64,000 bases of DNA, taken from positions 53,648,684-53,712,683 of the forward strand of contig NC_087064.1 in assembly GCF_963678635.1 (NCBI RefSeq), read 5' to 3'. Below the pieces are notes generated by a model. The model made no database searches. It was given only the letters and a program-made list of their open reading frames with translations, and was not told the DNA's origin. The DNA is from Symsagittifera roscoffensis (taxonomy: Eukaryota > Xenacoelomorpha > Acoela > Convolutidae). Made by a program: the position numbers and the translations under genes. This document shows positions 51,801 through 62,469 of this stretch, one piece after another (position 1 is the first letter of the stretch; the number at the start of each line of letters is the position of its first letter).

Positions 51801-54800
51801 TTGTTGAAGTTTTGCGTCCCTCGAAGAATTCAAGATTGTATCTGGTTCGATGATGGAATACAGATAGATAACAAAAACTGCAGTTAAAAGATCTTTCGAT
51901 TTTTAAACAGATTGATATTGAATCGTCAAAAAAGTAAAAATGGATGCTGTTTTCATGATAATTGATATTAACCTTAGTAAATGATAATTGATATTAACCT
52001 TAGTTTTTTTAGTAAATGTTCACCTTGTCTTGTTTGTAAAAGCATATATCTTGATCTATCAGTTAGCTCTACGAGTAGAATAAAAAGTTTGATCGCTGTC
52101 TCGAGAATTTGCTTTAGAAAATGGAATTATTATCCTTTTAGTATGACGGTTTAAGGTGGCAGTGGACGCATCAATGAGTATTTACCAGTTTCTGATAGCA
52201 GTGAGACAGGATGGGAATGTTTTGACAAACGAAGCTGGAGAAGTCACTTCGCATCTGATGGGAACATTCTACAGAACCATACGCATGATCGAGAACGGAC
52301 TGAAGCCAATATATGTATTTGACGGAAAGCCTCCAGACATGAAGAGCAAAGAGCTGAGGTAAACTTTGCTCGTTAATTATTTTCTTCCGCCACACGGAGG
52401 AACAAAAGCGGACATGGATGTTATTATCTTGTGTTCGAGAAGTTATTTATCCCATCTACATCGGGAAACCAAAATAATTGTTCAATTTGAAGGTACATGG
52501 TTCTAGTATCATATTGCAGAGGTTTCAACAAGCTTATTGCAAAGTTGAGGTCCTCAACTTAACAAATTTTCCAAATCCTTCTTGAAATCGAAGCTTAAAC
52601 ATTTAATTAGTTTGCAATATTATGCTAATGTTCTACTTGTAGAGCAAACGGGTACACTCCTGGTCTTAATTTTTTTGCTGTTTAAGAGTCAATGCAAATA
52701 GTTCAGGCTCTTATATAAGTCTTTTTTTTTCTTATTTTTCAGAAGTCTTTAAAATTTGTTTAGGCTCCAATTTACTTTTTCGCTGTTTGACTTTTGATTT
52801 TTTTTAACTTCAGTTCATTTCTTCTGTTAAAAACAAGGCAAGCTCCACTATCCAACAGCAAAAATGTAAAGGTCACAAAAAACGTGATCGACTTCTAGTT
52901 TCGAAAATGGAATTTGATTATCAGATTTTTTAGCGAGTTAAAACTTTCACCAATTGATCTAGTTTTCAAATTTGGTTAATTTCAACAAAAAAATATCCAT
53001 CATAAATTGGTCTAGAAATTCAAAAAGCTTTAAGGCCATCAATTTTTTTCTCGGAAATTCAAATGTTGATGTTTTTTTCTGTTAACTTGCGTTCATTGAC
53101 TCTTTTCCAAATGTCAGTTGGCCATGTTTAATTTTGAATTTAGTGATTATCGCCCTTGTCTGTACGCCAACTTTGTTTAACAAGCATGAAACTCATTAGT
53201 GTCTCATTCTGTGACGTCTTCGTAATGGCCTATGAGAAGGCAGGAAAATATGATACTATTAGCTATGTTTTCCGTGTGCAGCCATGCATCATGGCTTAAA
53301 TGGTTGAACAGGTGAACCATTTATCACCGTGTTTCACGTTGTTATACAACTCTTATACGTTATATATTTCCTTATGGAAATCTTCAATGCTGAATAAAAG
53401 CGTGCAATATGGACCAGAAAACAGAGCGGACCGAATCTTTTTTGACAATTCCAGAAGGAAATGTCGAAGTTCTATCAACTAGCAGCTTGACGCCGGTTTT
53501 CCCAACGAACGAAAGAGCGCAGCAAAGCGGTATCCGAGAAAGCAAAAGTACGCGGCTTTTATACAAAAAGAGGTCAAATAGTGTCGATTCGCAGCCAGCT
53601 TTTGAGCGCAGTTCGCAAGTACAAATCCAACACAGTTATGATAATTTTTCAAACGCTACGCTTAAACCTTTGCTAAAGCCTGAAGTCTCATCAAAATACA
53701 TTTACGTGACACTAATTCTGATAGCTTGTGGAACTCTATTCGCAATAGCAACTAATTTGGCGAACCCAGTTTTCATTTTGCAGCAACTCGATGAAACAGT
53801 TACGGACGAAGTTGGCAAACAGTTAAAAGATCTTGAGTTGGATTCAAAAAATTGCCCTGAATTGTGGTTACCCTACAGAAAATCATGCTACCTTAAGCTA
53901 CGTGACGAAATATTTCGAAATTTTTCTGTTGCAGATGGCTTGTGCTCTAATGAATTGAATGGTTTTTTGGCGCATCCTAGATCGATAGCAGAATTTAATA
54001 TTCTGAAGTCTCTTTCAAGTGGAACTTCAACAGATGATATATATTTGTGGCTAGGAGCTAACAGACAAACTGATTCTTGGGTTTCAGTTTTGAACGAGGT
54101 GAGGTGAAAGCACTCTTAGCTTCAATTTTCATAAGATTTTATTGTGTACCAAGAGTTTGAACATTTTCTAGGATATTGGCCATGTTCTGGATCCTTTCTG
54201 GGAAAATGATTCCATCGAAACAGGAAACATTTCACTTTTAGAATGTCTTGCATTGTCAAATGATGGGTATCTTCGTCCATTGAACTGCTCAGAAGAAGAC
54301 TATGGAATCGTTTTGTGTGCAATCGATGTAGATTAGCCACACGAACTCAAAATTTGTAATAAATGATTATTAAATGTTAATGAACGAAGTGAAATTTCAT
54401 TTATTTAGGGCGTTTTTTTCAGAAATTCACGCTGAAATCCGTTTTGGCAGTTTGATTCATGATTTTTTTTTCAATTCATTTGTTTGCTAAATGGAAAGCA
54501 AATTTTGTTCTCGAATAACTGAAATTATAACTGAAAATTAAAAAATCAAATTTAACGACAGGGTTTCGGAGTGGATTTTATTTTAATTTTGAGATTTTAC
54601 AGAGAAATAAAAATAAATACCAGGTATGACATCAGGTCTGTAGAAAATCAACTAGCAAAACTGGGTTCTTCAAGCCAAAAAAATGTCTAAAACGTTCATG
54701 AAAATTGAGTAGCTGAGAATGTATTCAGAATAATACCTCAATTTCAAATAGTTTTTTGACAACTTGGGTTATTAAAATTTTATTGAACTCAGTGATTTAT

Positions 54801-57060
54801 CGCTTATTAAGGTCATATCTGTTTGGTCTTCTTTAAAACTTTTTTTTCTTTAATTTACCTTGTAAAAGAAGGCGAAAATGGCTCTCCAATAATAAAGTGC
54901 CTTTGGCGAAATAGAACGTGAATGACTCCGGTTTTTAAAATGGAATTTTTGCAGCGGAATGAAAAATACCGTGTTTTCAGTTGCGAAGCAAAGTGTTATA
55001 GTACGAACTTTATTTTTTTCCAACCTAAGTCGCAAATATTGTTGCGACTAAAACGCAAATAGTTGCTACATCGAATTGGCAATACGTCGTTACACCTTTA
55101 CAGATTATTGATAACACGTGCTTTGACATTCGAATAGTTATACACAGTGAAGTTAACCGAAAAAATCTATTTGTTTCAAACAACATAACAATAATAAAAT
55201 CTCGATTTCAGAAATTTTCTAACTCAATATATCTCGCAATTTTTTGAAATGCATAATTTATACATAATGTGGCTTAATGATTTGCGATTTATTGCATGGA
55301 AAATTGTATCTCTATGTATTTGGTGCTACTTTTGCTGCGTCGAATTGGCATTTGGTTAGCATATGTAGCTGCGTTATTGGTGGCTAGTTTTTAAGGATTT
55401 AAAGCATTCGTGGCTGAATGGTTAGTGCGTGAGACTCAAATTTGCTAGGTCCCAGATTTTTGCTAATTCGAGTTTTTGCAATTTCGAGGCTTATTTCTAC
55501 TTTTTCTTATGTCGCTTGATAGAGCTGATTTTTGGTCGCGTTCTCGCAAGTGTTTGTGAAGCGCAGCTTTGCCTCTGTGTTAAAGATAGTGTCAATCAAA
55601 AATATTGTTGAAGTTCACAAAGCTTTATCGTGTTGTTTTTTCTCCTAAGTACGAACGATGAAAAGTGTTCAATCATGTTTTATTTGCTGTGTGTTAAATT
55701 GTTTGCTTTTATTGGACGTCCAAGAAGCTGAAAAACAAATTTTCGTGGCAGCGGTTTTTCTAGTTTATCGTGTAGACATTTCAAAAAACGGCTGATGTAA
55801 CAATTGGAAGCCATCCTAAGATAGTTAAGTAGGACAAAAAACAATTATCATGTGCTCAATGTTTTTATTTAAACAAATTGTTTTTATAATAATGATAAAG
55901 TATCAGCGTTTTGAAGAGCTTGAAAAAAAGTCAGTGTCATGTCCCGTCATTTTAAAGTTCTTTCGGCTTTTTTGTCTTAGAAACAAATTATTTTTTACCA
56001 ATTAGGTTGATTTTGTCAAAAAATTGGCTATCATATTTTTTTTTGAAATAAAAGATCTTAAAGTTCTCTTTTCCCGTTTTAAATTCCCGTTTTACTGAGT
56101 GCAGTAAATGTTGAATATTCCTATAAGTTCTTCATCGTTGATTTGTGAAACAATTTATGAACCAATGTATGATTGACGACAATCATCCAAAGTTTTATAC
56201 ATTTAGATAAGATGACAGATCGAGTACCTATTGACCATCTCATCCAAAAATTAAAATTTTTAGAATGGCGTTTTTTCGATTGCGTTGCTGTAATTCTCAA
56301 CTCCTTTTTTAAAATTGAAAACAATTTATATTTGTAGGAAAGGACAATATAACTGTTCAGCTCTATTCGGAGAACCGCTCTTGTAAACCTGATAAAGATT
56401 TACATTCACAGGGCTGAGAATTGGTGAGAAACAAATCTGAGCTTCTTATTAAGAGTCGATGAAGGTAGTTCAGACACTCTTAAAGGTCGCCATGATTTCT
56501 TTTTTTTTCAATAAAAGTCCTCCGAATTTGTTCAAGCTCATTTAGTTTTTCGCGTTTCGGTTTAAAATTTTTTCAAAGTTTATTTCATTGCCCTTGTTAC
56601 ACCGAAGACTTTAGTCAAGGTGTTATGGTATCGTGTAACGGTTTTTTTTTTAATTGTTGTCTGTTGTCAAGTGTCGACAAATAACGTCCACAGTTATCAA
56701 TTATCATGTGGGCTGGACTATATCGCGCTATGTCACGTGATTGCGTATGTTTGTTTCTTTATTTGTTCATCTTTATTTATTTAATTATCTGTTCTTCTAT
56801 TTATTTAATTATGTTTAGTTTGCTTATATTTATTTATAATTTATGTATGTACATATTTATTTTTGTTTATTTTTATCACGTGTTTTGTTTATTTATTTAA
56901 TTATTCTTTCTTTCATTTAGTTTTGCTTTTATTATTTCTGCGTGTATTTATTTAATTTATTTATTTTCATTTATTTATATTATGGGTCTGTTTGTTTGGT
57001 TATTTGTTCATATATATTTTTTCATGTCTATTTAATTATTTGTACATTTCACTTTTGCTT

Positions 57061-57095
<35 letters not shown>

Positions 57096-60000
57096 TGTAT
57101 TTATTTATGTATTTATTTATTTATTTATGTATTGATTTATTTTTTTATTGCTTATTTATTTATCAGGTGTGTTTTGTTTATTTGTTGATATTTATTTCTA
57201 TATTTATTTAATTATTCTTTCTTTCATTTAGTTTTGCTTTTATTATTTATGTATGTGTATTTATTTCATTTATTTCTTTTCATTTATTCATATTATGGGT
57301 CTGTTTGTTTGGTTATTTGTTCATATATATTTTTTCATGTCTATTTAATTATTTGTACATTTCACTTTTGCTTTTATTTATTTATATATTTATTTATTTA
57401 TGTATTCATTTATGTATTTATTTATTTATTTATGTATTGATTTATTTTTTTTATTGCTTATTTATTTATCAGGTGTGTTTTGTTTATTTGTTGATATTTA
57501 TTTCTATATTTATTTAATTATTCTTTCTTTCATTTAGTTTTGCTTTTATTATTTATGTATGTGTATTTATTTAATTCATTTACTTTCATTTATTTATATT
57601 ATGGGTCTGTTTGTTTGGTTATTTGTTCATGAGATATATATTTTTTCATGTTAATTTAATTATTTGTAAATTTTGGTGTATATATGTGTTAGTAAGATTT
57701 TTAGTTCTACAACGTTTATTCAGGCTCTTTGTCGATATAGCAAAATATTGGTGTATACATGTGTTAGTACGATTTTAGCTCTAGAATTGCTTTTTCAGGC
57801 TCTTCGTCAATATAGCAATATTTTAGCGTATACATGTGTTAGTACCATTTTTAGTTCTCGAACTGTTATTTTATGATCTATGTCAATATATCAAAATTTT
57901 AGTGTATACATGTGTTATTACGATTTTTAGTTCTCGAACTGTTATTTCATGATCTTTGTCAATATATCAAAATTTTATTATATACATGTGTTAGTACCAT
58001 TTTTAGTTCTCGAACTGTTATTCCATGATCTTTGTCAATATAGCAAAATTTTGGTGTATACATGTGTTAGTACGATTTTTAGCTCTAGAACTGTTATTCC
58101 ATGATCTTTGTCAATATAGCAAAAATTTGACGTATACATGTGTTAGTACGATTTTTAGCTCTCGAACTGTTATTTCATGATCTTTGCCAATATAGCAAAA
58201 TTTTGGTGTATACATGTGTTCGTACGATTTTTAGCTCACGAACTGTTATTTCAGGCCCTTTGTCAATATAGTAAAATTTTGGTGTATACATGTGTTAGTA
58301 CGATTTTTAGTTCTAGAAGTGTTATTTTATGATCTTCGTTGATATATCAAAAATTTAACCTATACATGTGTTAGTACGATTTTTAGTTCTAGAACTGTTA
58401 TTTCAGGCTCTTTCTCGATATAGCAAAATTTTGGTGTATACATGTATTAGTACGATTTTTTGTTCTAGAACCGTTATTCTTCAATTATTAGTTGTTAAAG
58501 TTGTTTGGTTTTTGCTTCAGTTTCTATGCCTTCGGTGTATTGCGCGTAGCGCCTATGTTTAAAAAAAAGCATTGTCCCAGTGTCGAGAAAAACTGGTTTG
58601 AATTTTTTCAGTTAAAGTAATTTCGATTAAATGTAAGCAAGTGAGCAGGCTTTTTATAGAAAAATAAGCCATGAGACTTTAGTTTCAGCAAAATTATTTT
58701 TTCGATGTTTTTCTAGTGCCATCTTTGGAAAAAATTTCTAAATTCCAAAAATTCAGATCCTTATATGGCACGACTCGCAAATTTGAACAAACAAAAACAT
58801 GAAAAAGCGTTTTATGTATTTTTAGGGGTCTGGTCGGAACATTCTGTGCTACTTGCACAGCCATCGGCTATGCTGGTTGTGTTTATGACTGTTTAAAAAG
58901 GATTGAGATACGACGGCTTTGTAGGATGTCAACTGTTTGTTTTTTAAATCGCATCTTGCTTTGCAATTTTGATAGTTTTTTCAGTTCATCTTAATATATG
59001 TTTCTCTTGTTGAGTGTCTCTTGTTCTTCGATTTTTTGTTTGTTTTTGGCAAGAAGTGTGAAACTCAGATTCGCCCGTGTGTCTATATTGATACCTTTGA
59101 TCTCCTTTTGTGCAACGTTCTTAAACTATCTACAATTTAATGTAATTCAAGTTTTTTTTGTTTTTGTGAGTATCTTTTTTTAGGTTTCCTTGTAGTTTTA
59201 TCATAGTTTTCATAGTTTGTTTATATGCAGGTGAAAGGAAAACCTAAAGTGGCTCATTTTGTAGTGGCTCATTTCGTCGACGATATTAGTTTAAAAAATT
59301 TCAGACCCTCAAATGCATTAGCAATTTTTTCAGGCAGTTTTTTCTCATTTCCAGTCGGAAACTGACTTTTTGTCTTCTATATAAGCATCGAGATTGCAGT
59401 TTTCTCTCATAACATTGGTTGCACTATTTGTCTGAGTTATCTTTTTTCTTTTGTAGAGTCTAAGTTCAGATAATATCGTGAATATCTCTCATATTCCTAG
59501 ATATTTTACAGGAAAATGTGAGATTTTTTCCTAGAAATTTGCGGGACCTAAATGTAATAATTCAATTTTTTTCAAAGTCTCTGCTTTGGTTTTAATTTTT
59601 CTTTTTAAAATCTTTTTTGAATTTTGGAGGTTGTTCAAAATAGTTAGCTTTTTTGGTGCTTGATTTTTTCTGCGTATCAAATGATGCAAATCGCAGTTTA
59701 GTCCCTGTGATTGGTGTTCAATTTTAAAAATTGAGAAGCTCCGCTTCTCCTGTGTGTTTACCCCTGCAATAAGCAGGGTATTGCCATCAGATACTAGAAT
59801 TTTTCCCGTAAATAAGTTGTTTGCTCTTAGAATGGTCAAAAAAATTTTGATACGGTTTTCACATTCTATTGTCTTAGCATGTTATTGTTTCAAAACTAGC
59901 CTGATTCTTCTTGATAGATCTGATTTGTTCAACATATTCGATTTTTTTCCGACTTGTGGGTTTGTATCGCAAGTGGTGCGAAGCGCATCTTCACATCTGT

Positions 60001-62469
60001 GGTTAGACATCTTTTTTTGTTATTTCATTGTTTCATTTGTTAACCGGTTATTTCATTGTTTCAATTGGCTGTTTTTTGGGTTAATTTATTATTTAAAAAG
60101 GCCATTAAAAGGCTCATTAATTTGATGTAACATCGCGAAGTTGATGAGCTTTTTTTACTTTTCACTTTAGACCAGTGATGTTCAATATAACCATTTTTTT
60201 AACAATAGGTTTAACCAATTGGTTTAAAAAATGGTTTGTTATACTGAGTTGATCAACAACCAATTGGTTAAACCAATTTGTTTAATAAAAATCTGTTTTA
60301 ACCAATTAAAACTGGGCCATTTATTTGCTATTCAGGAGTGCATTTCGAATCTAAGCAAGGTGAAGGAATCGTTTTTTAACGCCTCTCTAAACCTTTACTC
60401 AGTCATGTTCCATCGATAGCAAATTTGGCAAATTAATACAATTTGAGGTTCAACCTTGTAAATTCCCAATCAATATAGGGGGAATATGGATTTTTCATGA
60501 ACTAACTTTAGAAATAGCCGAGATTCATTCAAAATTGAGCGTTTTACTGAAAAAAACCTTAATCTAAGCAAATACTAGAATACAATGTTTCTATCTTGCA
60601 TGCAAGAGTAAAGAAACCAATTTTATTTGCGCTATTTCTTGCAATGCATATTTTGTACAGACTCAATTATCAGATTTAAAACATACTTGGGAAGGGCATT
60701 CTACGGTTGGCCATTAAGGGGGGGGGGGGGGAGAGATTGTACGGTCGATCCTAATTTGATAACGTCCGCCAAAATTTGCGTTCCGAATACTTAAAGCTTG
60801 CATCATTTACTATAAAATAGAAAGTAATTATAATTTGTTTAATCGATGTTTAAAAACAAAATTGGTCGTTAATTTGGTTTAAAATATTTTAATTGGTTAA
60901 TGGTTAAAAAATCGGTTTTACTTTTTTAACTGGAAATCACTGCTTTAGACGTGTTGAATTCGGAAATAAACATAGCGAACTGTTCTCAAATAATAAATGC
61001 ATCAATTGGTTGTTCGATGTTTTTAGACTTGTTTATTTGACAATCTGTAACGATTTATTTGACAATCTGTAACGAATATTTTCTCAGTAATGTTTTACTT
61101 CGGAAAGATTTAAAAAAGCATCTTTATTCAGCAAGAGAACTGAGAGGAGAGAAGAAGCGGAAGCTGCTCTGAAGAAGGCGGAAGAGGAGGGCAACGTGGA
61201 AGAGATCAACAAGTTCAACAGACGCCTGGTCAAGGTCACTAGACATCACAACGAGGAGTGCAAGCAGCTCCTCACCCTAATGGGAGTGCCTGTCGTGTCT
61301 GCTCCCTGCGAGGCTGAGGCACAGTGCGCCGAGATAGTCAAGTGTGGAAAAGTAGGTAGCTCATGGGGTTAGCTTTCGTCTGTGATTATGCGTGGTGTAT
61401 TTTAGGTTGATTTTTAAAGATTTGATGTTTTTCCTGAGATTGTTAACATCATTTTTGTGCGCCTTTATTGCGGACTCAAGCTGATATATTCGTTCTTAAT
61501 GCAAACAATTAAAATCAAATATAAATTTTAGAATTAGCTTCAAAATGATATCATAAATGAAATATTTTTAATTTTAAGCTTCAAATTTATTTACTTAAAA
61601 GTACTTAAAAAATCTGCCTTCTTTAAATAGTGCAAATTACATGCAATTCGGCTTAATTTGACAGCTGTTTATCTTAAGGCTTATGCGATCGGAACTGAAG
61701 ATATGGACGGTCTGACATTCGGTTCCACGTATCTCCTGCGACATTTGACCGCGAGTGAGTCGAAGAAGCTACCAATCAGAGAGTACTGCTACAACAAAAT
61801 ACTGGAGGAGTTGCAGCTGAGCAAAGAAGAGTTCATTGACCTCTGTATTTTGATGGGTTGTGATTACTGCGAGAGTATCAAGGGAATCGGACCAAAAAAG
61901 GCACTGGATTTGATCACACAGCATAGGAGCATTGAGAAAATTGTCGAAAATTTGGGTAATGCACTTGTTTTTGTTTCCAAATTCAAAATGAATAACAGAA
62001 TAGCGTGGACTTATGAGAAGTTTGTTTCTTTCGACTCTGGTACTAGAGGGAATCGAAGTATTTTTGTTTTTGTTTGTTTTCGGAGACCGTTATGTTTTTC
62101 TATTTAGATCAAACTAAATACCCAATACCCGAAAATTGGCAATACACTGATGCCAGACGTCTCTTCATAACACCAGATGTCACGCCAGGTGAAGAGCTGG
62201 ACATCAAATTCCCTGATGTCGACGAGGAAGGGTTGGTTCAATTTATGGTGCATGAGAAAGGATTTGCAGAAGACAGAATCAGAAATGGGGCGAAAAAGTT
62301 ATTGAAGGCTAGACAAGGAACACAGCAGGGAAGACTGGACAGTTTCTTCAAAGCTGTCCCATCTCCGATCCCGAAGAATAAGGCAAAGCACGAGAAAGAA
62401 AACTCGAAAAACTCACTGAAGAAAGTGAAGGGCGGAGGCGTGTCTAAGAAGACGCCCAAGAAGCGATAA
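45786..62469 (+). CDS. FEN1: Flap endonuclease 1, five coding exons
   Basis: FEN1 removes 5' flaps during Okazaki-fragment maturation and long-patch base excision repair in the nucleus, working with PCNA. Joined exons 45786-45875, 52156-52358, 61132-61351, 61679-61955 and 62108-62469 give 383 residues (human 380). Intron phases are 0, 2, 0, 1, all with GT-AG ends. Metal ligands sit at the human positions: D34, D86, E158, E160, D179, D181, D233. The PCNA box QGRLDSFF is at 337-344, followed by a basic tail. The gene looks functional. Intron 1 (6.3 kb) and intron 2 (8.8 kb) are swollen by transposons and repeats. The start is fixed by MGI, whose N-terminal glycine is needed in this family. No AATAAA is evident in the first ~150 bp after the stop. 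Confidence 0.95.
45876..46600 (+). other. FEN1 intron 1, 5' part
   Basis: AT-rich, no gene. A ~50-bp segment at 46311-46362 (CTGTGCAAGTAGCATAGAAT) recurs inverted at about 58830-58880, marking a dispersed repeat. Confidence 0.7.
47320..48030 (+). pseudogene. LINE N-terminus: 2A-like motif, PHD finger, endonuclease start
   Basis: This 236-residue frame holds [10 protein letters not shown] at about residues 89-98, a 2A-like ribosome-skipping signature (usual consensus DxExNPGP; the Asp is Gly here). A PHD-like C4HC3 finger follows directly (CPCGVC ... [13 protein letters not shown] ... CRIC). Then the endonuclease begins: [11 protein letters not shown] (motif I) and AAFQETKL (motif II Glu). 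The frame breaks at 48030 in the middle of the endonuclease. The upstream start is uncertain. Confidence 0.75.
47844..48302 (+). pseudogene. LINE endonuclease, middle part
   Basis: In this frame, [22 protein letters not shown] and a decayed [12 protein letters not shown] align with the central AP-endonuclease motifs (the last is normally GDFNAHH-like). A frameshift separates it from the N-terminal piece and another from the following [12 protein letters not shown] segment near 48390-48420. The enzyme would nick target DNA to prime reverse transcription. Confidence 0.7.
48480..48971 (+). pseudogene. LINE endonuclease end and linker
   Basis: The frame from about 48460 shows NDHLPIGI, the final Asp/His motif of the endonuclease, then a helical linker ([15 protein letters not shown] ... 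ERLRTDN) typical of the stretch before LINE RT. It stops at 48969-48971. Confidence 0.65.
48996..50247 (+). pseudogene. LINE reverse transcriptase, broken
   Basis: Frame 48996-49655 contains RT motifs [30 protein letters not shown] and [10 protein letters not shown], then [10 protein letters not shown], where the first catalytic Asp should stand (usually DLxxAFD). The active-site [10 protein letters not shown] is near 49789-49818 in a different frame. KAVNPTKL-like downstream text continues in 49840-50247 ([16 protein letters not shown]). At least two frame changes and a stop at 49653 are present. Motif FxADD and the thumb fit CR1/Jockey-like RT. Confidence 0.8.
50299..50874 (+). pseudogene. 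LINE C-terminal region with Cys/His knuckle
   Basis: The 191-residue frame includes [20 protein letters not shown] and [18 protein letters not shown], the terminal C-x2-C-x6-H-x4-C type knuckle common at the ends of CR1/Jockey LINE ORFs. It ends with TAG at 50872. The following ~150 bp look like the LINE 3' end. Confidence 0.75.
51041..52155 (+). other. FEN1 intron 1, 3' part
   Basis: The first 150 bp are GC-rich and may belong to the LINE. The rest is AT-rich with no gene. A decayed copy of the hairpin-CTCTGTGT repeat lies at 51563-51590, and a 20-bp direct repeat (ATGATAATTGATATTAACCT) occurs twice at about 51955-52000. Confidence 0.65.
52156..52358 (+). CDS. FEN1: FEN1 exon 2 (residues 31-98)
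   Basis: The acceptor TTTAAG is followed by [12 protein letters not shown] and [10 protein letters not shown], carrying D34 and D86. The donor GTAAAC splits codon 98 after two bases. Confidence 0.95.
52359..53408 (+). other. FEN1 intron 2, before lectin gene
   Basis: AT-rich. A dispersed repeat copy (family with TTCAG.CTCTTATATAAGTC) is at about 52665-52840. No other feature is seen. The promoter of the nested gene must lie here, but no clear TATA box could be assigned. Confidence 0.6.
53409..54336 (+). CDS. C-type lectin-like type II membrane protein, two exons
   Basis: Exons 53409-54098 and 54172-54336 (GT-AG, phase 0) give 284 residues. Residues 1-95 are a Ser/Thr-rich cytoplasmic tail. 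About 97-117 is one hydrophobic membrane segment ([20 protein letters not shown]). A stalk follows, then a C-type lectin-like domain at 149-281. Cys at 149, 160, 179, 255, 269 and 279 fit the long-form pattern, and WLGAN matches the WIGL core. The calcium-binding EPN/QPD and WND motifs are absent, so calcium-dependent sugar binding is unlikely. It probably acts at the cell surface in recognition. AATAAA lies at 54358-54363. The gene lies wholly within FEN1 intron 2 on the same strand. Confidence 0.88.
54358..54363 (+). terminator. Polyadenylation signal of lectin gene
   Basis: AATAAA begins 22 nt after the TAG stop codon of the nested lectin gene. Confidence 0.7.
54364..55400 (+). other. FEN1 intron 2, noncoding
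   Basis: AT-rich sequence without ORF support or clear repeat structure. Confidence 0.6.
55401..55592 (+). repeat. SINE-like element with tRNA-like head
   Basis: A-box-like TGGCTGAATGGTTAG at 55411-55425 and B-box-like TAATTCGAGTT at 55464-55474 are spaced as in a tRNA. The tail ends with the hairpin GTGAAGCGCAGCTTTGC and CTCTGTGTTA at 55556-55582. The tail recurs elsewhere in the window (51563, 59058, 59733, 59978, 63940), and CTTGATAGA.CTGATTT is shared with about 59910-59930. Confidence 0.6.
55593..56700 (+). other. FEN1 intron 2, noncoding with one dispersed repeat
   Basis: AT-rich with no gene. A copy of the repeat family seen at 52665 and 62790 lies at about 56440-56595 (AAGAGTCGATGAAGGTAGTT and following T-rich tract). 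Confidence 0.6.
56750..57665 (+). repeat. ATTT-rich tandem repeat, ~310-bp higher-order unit
   Basis: The stretch is made mostly of TTTA/ATTT words, but TATGGGTCTGTTTGTTTGGT recurs at about 56981, 57294 and 57600, together with its flanks, giving a unit of roughly 306-313 bp. The ORFs here (Phe/Tyr/Ile-rich) are artefacts. Confidence 0.85.
57676..58485 (+). repeat. 76-bp minisatellite, about 11 units
   Basis: GTGTATACATGTGTTAGTA starts recur at about 57676, 57751, 57826, 57902, 57978, 58054, 58130, 58206, 58282, 58358 and 58434, a constant 75-76 bp step. Each unit has CGATTTTTAG, TCTAGAACTGTTATT and a TCAATATAGCAAAATTTT segment. It abuts the ATTT repeat. Confidence 0.92.
58486..60172 (+). 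other. FEN1 intron 2, noncoding with hairpin repeats
   Basis: AT-rich. Hairpin-tail repeat copies are at 59058-59084, 59733-59760 and 59978-60004. Segment 58830-58880 is the inverted partner of 46311-46362. No gene is seen. Confidence 0.6.
60173..60942. mobile_element. Non-autonomous hAT-type element (MITE)
   Basis: 770 bp with termini CAGTGATGTTCA and, inverted, CAGTGATTTCCA, flanked on both sides by the identical 8-bp CTTTAGAC (60065+100-60172 on the left, i.e. 60165-60172, and 60943-60950 on the right). An 8-bp duplication and CAGTG ends are hallmarks of hAT elements. Inside are AACCAATTGGTT palindromes and a 14-G run at about 60718-60731. There is no transposase. Confidence 0.85.
61132..61351 (+). 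CDS. FEN1: FEN1 exon 3 (residues 98-171)
   Basis: The acceptor TTCAG at 61127-61131 is followed by [38 protein letters not shown] and [12 protein letters not shown], with E158 and E160. The donor GTAGGT follows GGK at phase 0. Confidence 0.93.
61352..61678 (+). other. FEN1 intron 3
   Basis: 327 bp, AT-rich, GTAGGT to TTAAG. No other feature is seen. Confidence 0.85.
61679..61955 (+). CDS. FEN1: FEN1 exon 4 (residues 172-264)
   Basis: Carries [11 protein letters not shown] (D179, D181) and [16 protein letters not shown] (D233 and the helix-hairpin-helix DNA-binding motif). The exon ends one base into codon 264 before GTAATG; the ORF continues into the intron by chance. Confidence 0.94.
62108..62469 (+). 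CDS. FEN1: FEN1 exon 5 (residues 264-383)
   Basis: After acceptor TTTAG at 62103-62107 it codes [20 protein letters not shown] and [12 protein letters not shown], the PCNA box QGRLDSFF (337-344) and a Lys-rich tail, ending in TAA. Confidence 0.94.

Noticed and set aside
55401-55480. A genuine tRNA gene
   Set aside because: Box-like words are present but I could not fold an acceptor stem or a clear anticodon arm. A SINE head fits better.
56706-57517. Hydrophobic ORFs of 60-90 residues
   Set aside because: Phe/Ile/Tyr/Leu runs result from ATTT repeats, not membrane proteins.
59531-59839. 102-residue minus-strand ORF
   Set aside because: Lys-rich by composition in AT-rich intron, overlaps a dispersed hairpin repeat, no motif.
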